DNA of 64,000 nucleotides from the NCBI RefSeq assembly GCF_021390245.1, contig NZ_JAJUXH010000001.1, positions 124,001-188,000 on the forward strand, read 5' to 3'. Source of the DNA: Dyadobacter sp. CY323. GTDB lineage: Bacteria > Bacteroidota > Bacteroidia > Cytophagales > Spirosomataceae. Below the pieces are notes generated by a model that was given only the letters and a program-made list of their open reading frames with translations, searched no databases and was not told where the DNA came from. Both the position numbers and the translations under genes were made by a program. This document shows positions 26,024 to 35,333 of the stretch, one piece after another (position 1 is the first letter of the stretch; each line of letters opens with the position of its first letter).

Positions 26024-27598
26024 ATGGAATTACAGGAATCACTTGTTGAATACGGCTTTCGCCGGATCATCATTACGATCACAGCGGTTTTGTGCGCATT
26101 GCTGGAAATCGTCGATACAACGATCGTGAACGTGGCACTGAATGATATGCGGGGGAACCTTGGTGGAACCCTGTCCGAAGTAAGCTGGGTAATTACAGCG
26201 TATGCCATTGGTAATGTGATCATTGTGCCGATGACAAGCTGGCTTTCGCAGCAATTCGGGAGACGGAATTATTTTGCTGCCTCGATCATCATTTTTACAG
26301 TCGCATCATTTCTTTGCGGAAATGCGGATAACATCTGGGAGCTGGTGTTTTTCAGGTTAATACAAGGTTTGGGAGGTGGCGCCTTGCTGGTAACTGCCCA
26401 AACCTTGATCACCGAAAGTTACCCACCCGAAAAACGCGGAATCGCGCAGGCTATTTATGGTCTGGGTGTGATTGTAGGGCCGACTCTCGGCCCGCCGCTG
26501 GGAGGTTACATTGTCGATAACTACGCGTGGCCTTACATTTTCTACATCAATATCCCGCTCGGAATTATCGCAGCGATGCTCACGCTCCAGTTTGTAAGAA
26601 GCCCGAAATTCGCGGAGAAAAAGAATAGTTACGAGATCGATTATTGGGGGATCGTTTTCCTGGCGATCGCGGTAGGATCTTTGCAATATGTTTTGGAAAA
26701 AGGGCAGGAGGAAGATTGGTTTAATGACGAGATCATTACGCTTTTGACAGTTACCTCGGTTTTTGGGTTCTTTTTCTTCATCTGGCGCGAGTTAACCTAT
26801 AAAAATCCGATTGTCAATCTTCGGGTTTTGTCAAATGGCAACCTGCGCGTTGGGACGATATTATCTTTTATTCTCGGGTTTGGCTTGTACGGCTCCACTT
26901 TCATTATTCCATTATATACCCAGGCTACGTTGGGGTGGACGGCGACACAATCCGGGATGCTGATGGTGCCGGCCGCGATCGTTACGGCGATGATGATGCC
27001 AATCGTGGGGCAGCTTTTACAAAGAGGTGTGAAACAACAATATCTGGTAGCGCTGGGGATGATTTTCTTTTTCATTTACAGCTACTGGGGTTACCTGATC
27101 CTCACGCCGGATACCGGTAAAGACGCATTCTTCAACATGCTGATCGTGCGCGGAATTGGACTTGGACTGCTTTTTGTACCGATCACCACTTTGGCATTAT
27201 CCACCTTGAAAGGCCGCGAGATTGGTGAGGGTGCGGCGTTTACGGGAATGATGCGCCAGTTGGGCGGTTCATTCGGAGTGGCGGTGATTACAACCTATCT
27301 GGCACGCCAGAATATGTTGCACCGGAACGACCTGGTAAGTAAGCTGGATGTGAATAATCCGGCTGTCCAGCAGCGGGTTGAAGGTTTGCAGCATTCCTTT
27401 ATGGCGAAGGGTATGACCGCTGATATGGCGCTGAAAAGCGGCTATAAAATGCTGGATTTTACCGTTACCAAACAGGCGCAGGTGATGTCTTATATGGATG
27501 TTTTTCTGTATCTGGGCGTCATGTTCCTTATTTGTGTACCCTTTGTTTTGTGGACTAAAAGCGGAAAAACCAAAGTCGACGCTTCGGCAGCGCATTGA
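26024..27598 (+). CDS. EmrB/QacA-type DHA2 family MFS drug exporter
   Basis: A 524-aa permease with 14 predicted membrane segments. DHA2 signatures: LEIVDTTIVNVAL in the first helix, WVITAYAIGNVIIVPMTSWLSQQFGRR (motif A region) and the motif C-like GLGVIVGPTLGPPLGGYIVD. With the TolC and EmrA-like proteins it forms a proton-driven pump for drugs, bile-like compounds or self-made metabolites. It is the last gene of the TetR operon and is followed by a terminator. Confidence 0.93.
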   Translation: MELQESLVEYGFRRIIITITAVLCALLEIVDTTIVNVALNDMRGNLGGTLSEVSWVITAYAIGNVIIVPMTSWLSQQFGRRNYFAASIIIFTVASFLCGNADNIWELVFFRLIQGLGGGALLVTAQTLITESYPPEKRGIAQAIYGLGVIVGPTLGPPLGGYIVDNYAWPYIFYINIPLGIIAAMLTLQFVRSPKFAEKKNSYEIDYWGIVFLAIAVGSLQYVLEKGQEEDWFNDEIITLLTVTSVFGFFFFIWRELTYKNPIVNLRVLSNGNLRVGTILSFILGFGLYGSTFIIPLYTQATLGWTATQSGMLMVPAAIVTAMMMPIVGQLLQRGVKQQYLVALGMIFFFIYSYWGYLILTPDTGKDAFFNMLIVRGIGLGLLFVPITTLALSTLKGREIGEGAAFTGMMRQLGGSFGVAVITTYLARQNMLHRNDLVSKLDVNNPAVQQRVEGLQHSFMAKGMTADMALKSGYKMLDFTVTKQAQVMSYMDVFLYLGVMFLICVPFVLWTKSGKTKVDASAAH

Positions 27599-27623
27599 TA
27601 TTTTTAAGTGTAGTAGTGTTAGT

Positions 27624-27659
27624 GAAGAAGCTTTCCGTATTTGGGGAGCTTCTCTTTTT
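27624..27659 (+). terminator. Terminator of the efflux operon
   Basis: AGAAGCT (27626-27632) pairs with AGCTTCT (27647-27653), followed by CTTTTT. It lies 27 bases after the MFS stop and before the purL promoter. Confidence 0.7.
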
Positions 27660-27735
27660 GTTGCCGGGATATGCGACAGCGTTATTATTAGGCAGAAAAA
27701 CGTCGCTAAGGCTGGGCAAAAAAGCAAAATAGCCT

Positions 27736-27743
27736 TACCTTTG
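27736..27743 (+). promoter_or_regulatory. purL -7 promoter element
   Basis: TACCTTTG is an exact fit to TAnnTTTG and lies 17 bases before the purL ATG. The -33 TTTG is not evident. No riboswitch-like structure is seen in the short leader. Confidence 0.5.
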
Positions 27744-27760
27744 CGGCATAATACGATACC

Positions 27761-30700
27761 ATGATATACTTTTTTGAAGACACCCAAAACACTGTCTTTG
27801 CGCTGCAAACTGAGCGACCGCTGACAGACACTGATATCTCAAAATTAAGCTGGCTTTTTGGCGGCGCAGAACTCCGGGATGAGCAAACCATCACGGAGTT
27901 TTTTGTTGGTCCCCGTGCCGCTATGATTACGCCGTGGAGCACCAATGCCGTGGAAATCACCCAGAATATGGACATCCAGGGCATTATCCGCATTGAAGAA
28001 TTCAAGAAAGTCGATGCGGATTTTACTGATTTCGATCCCATGCTTTCGCAGAAATACCCCGAGCTGAACCAGGATATTTATACGATCAGCATTAAGCCGG
28101 AGGAGATTCAGGAGGTCGATGATATTGCAGCCTATAACAAGCAGGAGGGACTTTCTTTGAGCGATGAGGAAGTTGAGTATCTTAATAATCTTGCCGAAAA
28201 ACTGAACCGGAAACTGACGGATTCGGAGGTTTTTGGTTTTTCGCAGGTCAACTCGGAACACTGTCGTCATAAGATCTTCAATGGAACATTTGTGATCGAT
28301 GGCGAGGAGCAGCCGGTCTCATTATTTAAGCTGATCCGTAAAACTTCCGAAACGAATCCGAACTCAATTGTATCGGCATATAAGGATAATGTAGCTTTTG
28401 TAAAAGGGCCTGTTGTGCAGCAATTCGCGCCAAAACGGCCGGATGTTCCTGATTATTATGAGATTAAGGATTTTGAGTCGGTACTTTCTTTAAAAGCAGA
28501 AACACATAATTTCCCCACAACGGTCGAGCCATTTAACGGCGCGGCGACTGGCTCAGGAGGTGAGATCCGGGACAGGCTAGCAGGCGGGCAAGGTTCATTG
28601 CCTTTGGCAGGAACGGCGGTTTATATGACCGCACTTTCTCGTTTGGAGGAAAATCGTCCGTGGGAAAAAGGAGTTGAAGAAAGGAAATGGTTGTACCAAA
28701 CACCGATGGACATCCTGATCAAAGCTTCCAATGGCGCGACTGATTTTGGCAATAAATTCGGCCAGCCGTTAATTGTTGGTTCGTTACTTACGTTTGAGCA
28801 TGAGGAAGAAGGCCGCAAGCTTGGGTATGATAAAGTGATTATGCAGGCGGGAGGAGTAGGATATGGAAAGGCGGATCAGGCTAAAAAATCGACTCCCGAA
28901 ACCGGCGACCAGATCGTGGTAATGGGTGGCGAAAATTACCGGATCGGAATGGGCGGCGCGGCGGTTTCTTCTGCTGATACCGGCGCTTTTGGTTCGGGAA
29001 TTGAGTTGAATGCAATCCAGCGCTCTAATCCTGAAATGCAAAAACGCGTTGCCAATGCAGTTCGTGGCATGGTGGAAAGTGGTAACAATACCATTGTTTC
29101 GATTCACGATCACGGCGCAGGCGGACATTTGAATTGTCTTTCTGAGCTGGTTGAAGAAACCGGTGGAAATATTGATCTGGATAAATTACCGGTCGGTGAT
29201 CCGACACTTTCAGCGAAGGAAATCATCGGTAACGAATCCCAGGAACGCATGGGATTGGTGATCAGCAAGGAAAACCTGGAAACCCTGAAACGCATTGCGG
29301 ACCGCGAACGGGCACCCTTGTATCAGGTAGGAGAGGTCACCGGAACTCACCGGTTTACATTCGAATCGCAAAAAACCGGCGCCAAACCAATGGACCTGGA
29401 AATGGACGACATGTTCGGCAGCTCGCCGAAAACCATCATGGCGGATAAAACCATTGATAGAAAGTACGGGCCTGTCACGTATGAAGTTGAAAAGCTTCAC
29501 GAGTATCTGGAACAAATGCTTCAATTAGAGGCAGTTGCAAGTAAGGATTGGCTTACTAATAAAGTAGACCGTTGTGTGGGCGGCCACGTTGCCAAGCAAC
29601 AATGCGCCGGCCCGTTGCAATTACCATTGAATAATGTAGGGGTAATGGCGCTGGATTTTCAGGGAAAAGACGGTATCGCCACTTCAATCGGGCACGCGCC
29701 ACTTTCTGCATTAATTAATCCCGCAGCCGGAAGCCGCAATGCGATCGCCGAATCACTTTCCAACATCGTTTGGGCACCATTAAAAGATGGACTAACGAGC
29801 GTTTCACTTTCCGCAAACTGGATGTGGGCCTGCCGGAATGAAGGCGAGGATGCACGTTTATATAAAGCGGTGAAAGCCTGCTCGGAATTTGCGATCAGTC
29901 TGGGAATCAACATTCCGACGGGTAAGGATTCGCTTTCGATGAAGCAGAAATATAAGGATACCGAGGTGATTGCGCCGGGTACGGTAATTATTTCCGCAGC
30001 CGGGCATTGTGATGACATCACTGGGGTAGTTGAGCCGGTTTTGAAGAAAAGTGGTGGTGCGATTTATTATATCAATTTATCAGGAGATCAATATAAACTG
30101 GGCGGTTCGTCGTTTGGTCAGATCCTGAATAAAATTGGGGATGAAACACCTGATATTACCGATGCAGCTGCATTCAAAACTGCATTTAACACCATTCAGG
30201 AGTTAATTAAAGCCGGTAAAATTCAGGCTGGTCACGATATTGGCAGCGGCGGTTTGATCACGACTTTGCTTGAAATGTGTTTTGCGGACCGTGACCTGGG
30301 AGCTTCCATTGATTTGTCAGGTTTGGGAGATCAGGGTATAATTAAAAAACTTTTTGCTGAAAATATCGGTATCGTTTTCCAGGCCGACGAATCGGCGGAA
30401 TCGGTTCTGGAAGCAAATGGAATAACTTTCCATAAGATAGGAACCGTTAATCTGGCTTCGACTCTGACGGTTAAAGATGCGTCGGGTAAATGGGATCTTG
30501 ATATCGATAATCTGCGTGATGTTTGGTTTAAAACTTCCTATCTCCTGGATCAAAAACAAACCAAGCCGGAACTGGCGAAAGAACGTTTCGATAACTACAA
30601 ATACCACGTACTACGCTACAAATTTCCAGCTCAATTTGATGGTAAAAAGCCGGTAATCGATGCTTCGAAACCACGTCCGAAAGCAGCGGTACTTCGTGAA

Positions 30701-31426
30701 AAAGGCAGTAATTCCGAGCGCGAATTGGCTAATGCGATGTTTCTGGCGGGTTTTGATGTAAAAGATGTCCACATGACCGATTTGATCTCAGGCCGTGAAA
30801 CATTGGAAGACATTCAATTTATCGGCGCAGTTGGAGGATTTTCGAATTCAGATGTATTAGGTTCTGCAAAAGGCTGGGCCGGGGCATTTCTTTACAATGA
30901 AAAAGCGAAAATCGCGCTTGAAAATTTCTTTAAACGCTGGGATACTTTGTCGGTAGGCGTTTGTAACGGTTGCCAGCTTTTTGTAGAGCTTGGTTTGATC
31001 AACGACGGACACGACAACAAGCCGAAAATGCTGCACAATGCAAGCGGAAAACATGAGAGCATTTTTACTTCGTTGACAATCCAGCCAAACAAATCCGTAA
31101 TGCTCTCAACCCTGGCGGGAAGTACATTGGGCGTTTGGGTATCTCACGGCGAAGGTCGTTTCGAGTTTCCATATACCGAAGACCGTTATAGTATTGTAGC
31201 TAAATATGGCTACGAAACGTATCCGGCATGTCCGAACGGTTCCGGCTTCAACACGGCGATGCTTTGCGACGAAACCGGCAGACATTTGGTGATGATGCCA
31301 CACATCGAGCGCTCCCTTTTCCAATGGCATTGGGCAAACTATCCCGACGGAAGAAAGGATGAGGTTAGTCCGTGGATGGAAGCTTTTGTGAATGCGCGGA
31401 AGTGGATTGAAGGCAATCAGAAATAA
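27761..31426 (+). CDS. purL: Phosphoribosylformylglycinamidine synthase (large single-chain)
   Basis: A 1221-aa enzyme for the fourth step of de novo purine synthesis: FGAR plus glutamine and ATP give FGAM. It is the long PurL form, with an N-terminal PurS-like domain, a linker and FGAM synthase halves (FGFSQVNSEHCRHKIFNG, SLKAETHNFPTTVEPFNGAATGSGGEIRDR), and a C-terminal class I glutaminase domain with its nucleophile in VGVCNGCQLFVELG and a later His in MMPHIERS. This form is common in Bacteroidota and proteobacteria. It is monocistronic, with terminators on both sides. Confidence 0.97.
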   Translation: MIYFFEDTQNTVFALQTERPLTDTDISKLSWLFGGAELRDEQTITEFFVGPRAAMITPWSTNAVEITQNMDIQGIIRIEEFKKVDADFTDFDPMLSQKYPELNQDIYTISIKPEEIQEVDDIAAYNKQEGLSLSDEEVEYLNNLAEKLNRKLTDSEVFGFSQVNSEHCRHKIFNGTFVIDGEEQPVSLFKLIRKTSETNPNSIVSAYKDNVAFVKGPVVQQFAPKRPDVPDYYEIKDFESVLSLKAETHNFPTTVEPFNGAATGSGGEIRDRLAGGQGSLPLAGTAVYMTALSRLEENRPWEKGVEERKWLYQTPMDILIKASNGATDFGNKFGQPLIVGSLLTFEHEEEGRKLGYDKVIMQAGGVGYGKADQAKKSTPETGDQIVVMGGENYRIGMGGAAVSSADTGAFGSGIELNAIQRSNPEMQKRVANAVRGMVESGNNTIVSIHDHGAGGHLNCLSELVEETGGNIDLDKLPVGDPTLSAKEIIGNESQERMGLVISKENLETLKRIADRERAPLYQVGEVTGTHRFTFESQKTGAKPMDLEMDDMFGSSPKTIMADKTIDRKYGPVTYEVEKLHEYLEQMLQLEAVASKDWLTNKVDRCVGGHVAKQQCAGPLQLPLNNVGVMALDFQGKDGIATSIGHAPLSALINPAAGSRNAIAESLSNIVWAPLKDGLTSVSLSANWMWACRNEGEDARLYKAVKACSEFAISLGINIPTGKDSLSMKQKYKDTEVIAPGTVIISAAGHCDDITGVVEPVLKKSGGAIYYINLSGDQYKLGGSSFGQILNKIGDETPDITDAAAFKTAFNTIQELIKAGKIQAGHDIGSGGLITTLLEMCFADRDLGASIDLSGLGDQGIIKKLFAENIGIVFQADESAESVLEANGITFHKIGTVNLASTLTVKDASGKWDLDIDNLRDVWFKTSYLLDQKQTKPELAKERFDNYKYHVLRYKFPAQFDGKKPVIDASKPRPKAAVLREKGSNSERELANAMFLAGFDVKDVHMTDLISGRETLEDIQFIGAVGGFSNSDVLGSAKGWAGAFLYNEKAKIALENFFKRWDTLSVGVCNGCQLFVELGLINDGHDNKPKMLHNASGKHESIFTSLTIQPNKSVMLSTLAGSTLGVWVSHGEGRFEFPYTEDRYSIVAKYGYETYPACPNGSGFNTAMLCDETGRHLVMMPHIERSLFQWHWANYPDGRKDEVSPWMEAFVNARKWIEGNQK

Positions 31427-31450
31427 CTCGAAACGACATTAAACGTTTAT

Positions 31451-31474
31451 ACCCGCTTAACGGCGGGTTTTTTT
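31451..31474 (+). terminator. Terminator after purL
   Basis: CCCGC, five-base loop, GGCGGG, then seven Ts. The next frame technically opens with an ATG directly after the T-tract (31475), which argues for the later start of the RhuM gene. Confidence 0.85.
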
Positions 31475-31534
31475 ATGATGAAAGACGTAGATTTGAAAAC
31501 TGTCTCAAAACACACTAATCAAATCCTTCATTCA

Positions 31535-32539
31535 ATGGAAAAGCAAGAGATCATTATTTATCGGGCCGAAAATGGTAAAAGCTCTGTGGTACTTTATGCC
31601 CGGGACGGAAACATCTGGCTAAGTCAAAATCAGCTAGCCGAACTTTTTGTCACCTCAAAGCAGAATATAAGCCTTCATGTTATTAATATTCTCAAAGAGA
31701 ATGAGTTAAATGCGGATTCAGTTGTCAAGGATTACTTGACAACTGCTTCTGACGGCAAAAAATATGACGTTACCTTCTACTCTCTGGAAATGATTTTGGC
31801 CATCGGATTCCGCGTTAGAAGCAATCGTGGGACGCAATTCCGTCAATGGGCGAACCAGAATTTACGAGAGTATATTGTGAAGGGTTTCGTTATGGACGAC
31901 CAGCGTTTGAAGGATCCTGACGGCAGGCCTGATTATTACGATGAGCTGTTAGCGAGAATACGGGATGTCCGGGCGTCCGAAAAGCGGTTTTATCAAAAAA
32001 TACGTGACTTGTTCGCATTGAGCATTGACTATGATAAGACGGATAAGGCAACACAAATGTTTTTCGCGGAAACTCAGAATAAAATGCTTTATGCCATCAC
32101 CGGCAGAACCGCCGCCGAAATTGTCGTGGACCGGGCCGACGCCACAAAGCTGAATATGGGCCTGACTAGCTGGAAAGGGGCGATCGTACGCAAACAGGAC
32201 ATTTTAATCGCAAAAAATTATCTCACGCAAGATGAAATAGACAGCCTAAACAGATTTGTAACTGTGTTTCTCGAAACGGCAGAACTCAGGGCAAAAAATC
32301 GTCAGCAAATCAAAATGGATTTCTGGAGGGAGAATGTGGACCGGATTATTGAATTTAATGACAAAGACTTACTTCAGGGCAGAGGCTCGATAAGCAATGA
32401 ACGAATGGAGGAGCAAGTGTTCGACATATATCAGCAATTCGATTCCAGTAGAAAACAGAAGGATGCACATTTAGCTGATCAGGAGGATTTGGAAGAACTA
32501 AGAAAATTGGAACATCAGATAAAAGCTTCATCCAAGTGA
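31535..32539 (+). CDS. RhuM family protein
   Basis: About 334 aa of the virulence-RhuM family, named from a Salmonella island gene. The hallmark N-terminus is IIIYRAENGKSSVVLYARDGNIWLSQNQLAELFVTSKQNISLHVINILKENEL, an HTH-like segment (about 25-60), followed by LEMILAIGFRVRSNRGTQFRQWANQNLREYIVKGF. A helical C-terminal half ends the protein. The start at 31535 (MEKQEII) matches relatives; 31475 would begin inside the purL terminator. The function is not established; it occurs in phage-like and island contexts, often near restriction-modification genes, none of which is seen here. Confidence 0.88.
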   Translation: MEKQEIIIYRAENGKSSVVLYARDGNIWLSQNQLAELFVTSKQNISLHVINILKENELNADSVVKDYLTTASDGKKYDVTFYSLEMILAIGFRVRSNRGTQFRQWANQNLREYIVKGFVMDDQRLKDPDGRPDYYDELLARIRDVRASEKRFYQKIRDLFALSIDYDKTDKATQMFFAETQNKMLYAITGRTAAEIVVDRADATKLNMGLTSWKGAIVRKQDILIAKNYLTQDEIDSLNRFVTVFLETAELRAKNRQQIKMDFWRENVDRIIEFNDKDLLQGRGSISNERMEEQVFDIYQQFDSSRKQKDAHLADQEDLEELRKLEHQIKASSK

Positions 32540-32551
32540 CATCAAAATGCA

Positions 32552-33172
32552 TTAACCAATCTCCCCCAAAAACAACTCAATGTCACTCAGCCCCTTTTTT
32601 GTCGCGTAAGGTCTGAACAAATGCGCTTTCATCTTTAGATAATAATTCATTTGACTTCCCAGATTCTGGCGTTTTTCGGATAATACAGCTTCAGAAAGCC
32701 AGAATCTGTTTTGTATGCTGTTGCTGGAAATAATGAGCAATTCATCGTCGTCGGAGCTGAATTTCAAGTACTTGTTTTCTGCTAAGATCTTCATATCCCG
32801 GTGCAATCCGGCATGACGTTCGTTCCGGACTCCCTCATATTTCTCTGACATCTTCGGGTTTTGCTCCATTAAATGCACCATACTCAAATGAAGACACTGA
32901 TATCTCAGGCCGTTTTCGAAAAGTAGTCTGCTCATTTTAAGAAAGTCATATAGACTTTTAACCGGGAAATCCTGGTGAATTTGCGAATTGGATTCAGAAT
33001 ATGTTTCGCTTAGCCGGAAAACCAGATCGTCTTTTGTCGGAAAATAATAGGTGAGATTTCCGATCCGCATGCCCAAATCTGCTGCCAGTTCGCGCATTCC
33101 GGCATATTCTATTCCTTTGAGGTTAAATATCTCCAATGCCCGTTTAATAATTTTTTCCTCGGTTGCATTCAT
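32552..33172 (-). CDS. TetR family regulator
   Basis: A 206-aa regulator with an N-terminal TetR HTH (EEKIIKRALEIFNLKGIEYAGMRELAADLGMRIGNLTYYFPTKDDLVFRL) and a helical ligand domain. ATG 33172 is preferred to 33232, which would overlap the operator-like dyad. It diverges from a membrane protein/cupin pair that it probably regulates. The ligand is unknown. Confidence 0.87.
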   Translation of the reverse strand: MNATEEKIIKRALEIFNLKGIEYAGMRELAADLGMRIGNLTYYFPTKDDLVFRLSETYSESNSQIHQDFPVKSLYDFLKMSRLLFENGLRYQCLHLSMVHLMEQNPKMSEKYEGVRNERHAGLHRDMKILAENKYLKFSSDDDELLIISSNSIQNRFWLSEAVLSEKRQNLGSQMNYYLKMKAHLFRPYATKKGLSDIELFLGEIG

Positions 33173-33188
33173 TTTTTTAAAGTGATAT

Positions 33189-33232
33189 TTGGTCAATGTC
33201 CTAAATGTATCTAATTTTAGGTCGTTGTCCAA
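33189..33232. promoter_or_regulatory. Operator-like dyad between TetR gene and membrane/cupin pair
   Basis: Two 17-base half-sites in inverted orientation, TTGGTCAATGTCCTAAA (33189-33205) and the reverse complement of TTGGACAACGACCTAAA (33216-33232), matching at 14 of 17 positions. On the minus strand TATTTTTG just upstream of this region fits a -7 element for the TetR gene. Likely shared operator for both divergent transcripts. Confidence 0.6.
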
Positions 33233-33252
33233 AAATATAACTTTTTAACTTC

Positions 33253-33732
33253 ATGACGAAATCATTTTCAAACCTCTTTCTGATTATGGCGTCGATCGCC
33301 TTTATCACCATCATCGGCGCGGCCATTTATGAACACGCCGCAATTGTACCCGTGTGGAGTATGGCGCCGCCCGTGTCGCTCAGCATGTTCCAGGGCGAGT
33401 ATGGCATTCAACCGGCCAATTTCTGGATGCCGGTGCATCCGGTAACCATTTTGCTCCTCGCCGCTGCATTAATCGCCAACTGGAAGCTGCCGCGCCGAAA
33501 ACAAATTTTAATCGTTTTCGGCGGCTACCTATTGATTCTTTTGATCACAGCTACCTATTTTGTTCCCGAATTGATAGCCATTACCACATCGGCATATTCC
33601 GTTGCTACGAGCGTCGACCTGACGGTGCGAGCAGACCTGTGGGAAAAGCTTAGCTTGCTGCGTTTGAGCGTGTTATTGATATTTGCTGGGATGCTTTTGC
33701 GGAGTTTAACCATACAAACCGAGGTCAGATAA
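33253..33732 (+). CDS. Four-helix membrane protein (DUF1772-like)
   Basis: A 159-aa integral membrane protein with four hydrophobic segments (about 8-30, 62-80, 86-106, 138-155), resembling small anthrone-oxygenase/DUF1772-like proteins; that likeness is a guess from topology and the IGAAIYEHAAIVPVW start. It has no obvious catalytic residues beyond a His after helix 1 and HPVT before helix 2. Its stop overlaps the cupin start by one base (TAATG), so both are one operon. Confidence 0.65.
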   Translation: MTKSFSNLFLIMASIAFITIIGAAIYEHAAIVPVWSMAPPVSLSMFQGEYGIQPANFWMPVHPVTILLLAAALIANWKLPRRKQILIVFGGYLLILLITATYFVPELIAITTSAYSVATSVDLTVRADLWEKLSLLRLSVLLIFAGMLLRSLTIQTEVR

Positions 33733-34310
33733 TGGAAAGTACAACCATCAAAAAGAAATATCCGGTGACGATCGATAATGGTCACGGCGAGCAACTTACT
33801 TTTCTGGGACGCGAAGTTCGCGACGGCGTTGAATATGTTCGGGTTGAAAATCAGGTAAGTCCGGGATCGGGGCCGCCGATGCATGTACATCACCAGCAGC
33901 ACGAAAGCTTGCATATTCTGGAAGGTAAAATGGGGATCGAAGTCCGGGGTGAGCAGCCGTTTTTTTTGAATGAAGGCCAATCGGCCACATTCAAAGCCGG
34001 CATCGCCCACCGGTTCTGGAATGCCGGAACGACCACGCTCCGCTGTACCGGGGAAATCTGGCCGCCGTATAATATCGAGTATTTTCTCGGTGAGGTTTAC
34101 CGGTCGAGCCGGGAAAACGGCGGAGGCCGCCCAGCTGCATTTGACGCGGCTTATCTGCTCTCGAAGTATCGGAGTGAGTTTGATATGCTTGGCATTCCGG
34201 CCTTTGTGAAGAAAGTTATTTTCCCGGTGGTGCTTTTTATTGGGAAGCTGCGGGGGTGGGATGGGAGGTTTAAGGGTGCGCCGGAGGCGCAGGCGGAATC
34301 GTCGAAGTAA
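33732..34310 (+). CDS. Cupin domain protein
   Basis: A 192-aa protein with one conserved cupin barrel (about 15-110). Metal-site motif 1 is GSGPPMHVHHQQHESLHILEGKMGI (His-x-His, later Glu) and motif 2 is FKAGIAHRFWNAG. Single-domain cupins may be dioxygenases, isomerases or binding proteins; no specific reaction can be assigned. It is coupled to the membrane protein upstream and under the TetR-type control region. Confidence 0.83.
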   Translation: MESTTIKKKYPVTIDNGHGEQLTFLGREVRDGVEYVRVENQVSPGSGPPMHVHHQQHESLHILEGKMGIEVRGEQPFFLNEGQSATFKAGIAHRFWNAGTTTLRCTGEIWPPYNIEYFLGEVYRSSRENGGGRPAAFDAAYLLSKYRSEFDMLGIPAFVKKVIFPVVLFIGKLRGWDGRFKGAPEAQAESSK

Positions 34311-34317
34311 GAAGTGG

Positions 34318-34349
34318 GGGAAAAATATTTCATTTGAAATATTTTTCCC
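34318..34349. terminator. AT-rich perfect hairpin, likely bidirectional terminator
   Basis: Arms GGGAAAAATATTTC (34318-34331) and GAAATATTTTTCCC (34336-34349) form a perfect 14-base stem with a 4-base loop, 7 bases after the cupin stop. No long T-tract follows, so terminator function is inferred from position. Confidence 0.6.
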
Positions 34350-34391
34350 AAATTGTCAGAAATAATCTCCACGGTAAAACTTACACATACT

Positions 34392-35249
34392 ATGACAAAG
34401 CAAGACGCCATTCAAATTTTTGAAGACAAAAAAGTAAGAACTGTTTGGGATGAGGAACAAGAAAAATGGTTTTTTTCAATCATCGATGTCATTGAGATCC
34501 TGACCGATACGGATCGGCCGAGGAAGTACTGGAGTGATTTGAAAAGCAAATTGAAAAAGGAAGGTAGTGAGTTGTCCGATTTTATCGGACAACTGAAAAT
34601 GCGTTCCTCTGATGGGAAGCTTTACAAAACTGATGTTGCTGATACTGAACAGCTATTTCGCCTGATCCAATCCATTCCTTCACCCAAAGCAGAACCTTTT
34701 AAACTCTGGCTGGCGCAAATTGCATCAGAACGCCTCGATGAAATGCAGGATCCGGAGTTGACTATCGATAGAGCATTGGAACAATATCTTCGGCTGGGTT
34801 ATTCGGAAAGCTGGATAAATCAGCGTCTGAAAAGCATTGAAATCCGTAAAGAGCTGACCGATGAATGGAAAAGCCGGGGTTTGCAGGAAGGACTGCAATT
34901 TGCAGTGCTCACAGACATTATCACCAAAACCTGGGCGGGAAAGACTACGAAAGAATACAAAACCCTGAAAGGTTTGAAAAAAGAAAATCTCAGGGACAAT
35001 ATGACCAATACGGAGCTGATTTTGAATATGCTGGCCGAGGCGTCGACCAAGGATATATCGCAGGCCGTCAATCCTGAAACTTTTGAGCAAAGTAAAAAAG
35101 TCGCATATCAAGGCGGGAATGTCGCCAAGGTTGCGTTGAATGAGCTTGAAGCTCAAACAGGCAAGAAGGTGGTGACTGCCGGTAATGCTAAAACCGTTTT
35201 GGGCCGGGAAACTGAAGTTAAAGAGCTAGATTCGAGCAATTTAGGTTGA
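34392..35249 (+). CDS. BRO-N domain (Bro family antirepressor-like) protein
   Basis: A 285-aa protein. The N-terminal BRO-N domain covers about 5-105 (VRTVWDEEQEKWFFSIIDVIEILTDTDRPRKYWSDLKSKLKKEGSELSD ... TEQLFRLIQSIPSPKAEPFKLWLAQIA). The C-terminal half is charged and helical (RLGYSESWINQRLKSIEIRKELTDEWKSRG, later TNTELILNMLAEASTKDIS), a pattern seen in chromosomal relatives called phage antirepressor or DNA-damage-inducible protein D-like. ATG 34392 gives the MTKQDAIQIF start of relatives; 34353 adds a poorly fitting extension. Likely DNA-binding; role unknown. Confidence 0.82.
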   Translation: MTKQDAIQIFEDKKVRTVWDEEQEKWFFSIIDVIEILTDTDRPRKYWSDLKSKLKKEGSELSDFIGQLKMRSSDGKLYKTDVADTEQLFRLIQSIPSPKAEPFKLWLAQIASERLDEMQDPELTIDRALEQYLRLGYSESWINQRLKSIEIRKELTDEWKSRGLQEGLQFAVLTDIITKTWAGKTTKEYKTLKGLKKENLRDNMTNTELILNMLAEASTKDISQAVNPETFEQSKKVAYQGGNVAKVALNELEAQTGKKVVTAGNAKTVLGRETEVKELDSSNLG

Positions 35250-35333
35250 GTGCGTTCTTATGCATTAAACTTACTTACCCGTTTCAATCCACCTACAATT
35301 CTTCCTAAATAGAAGTTTCAACTAACGCTATCA

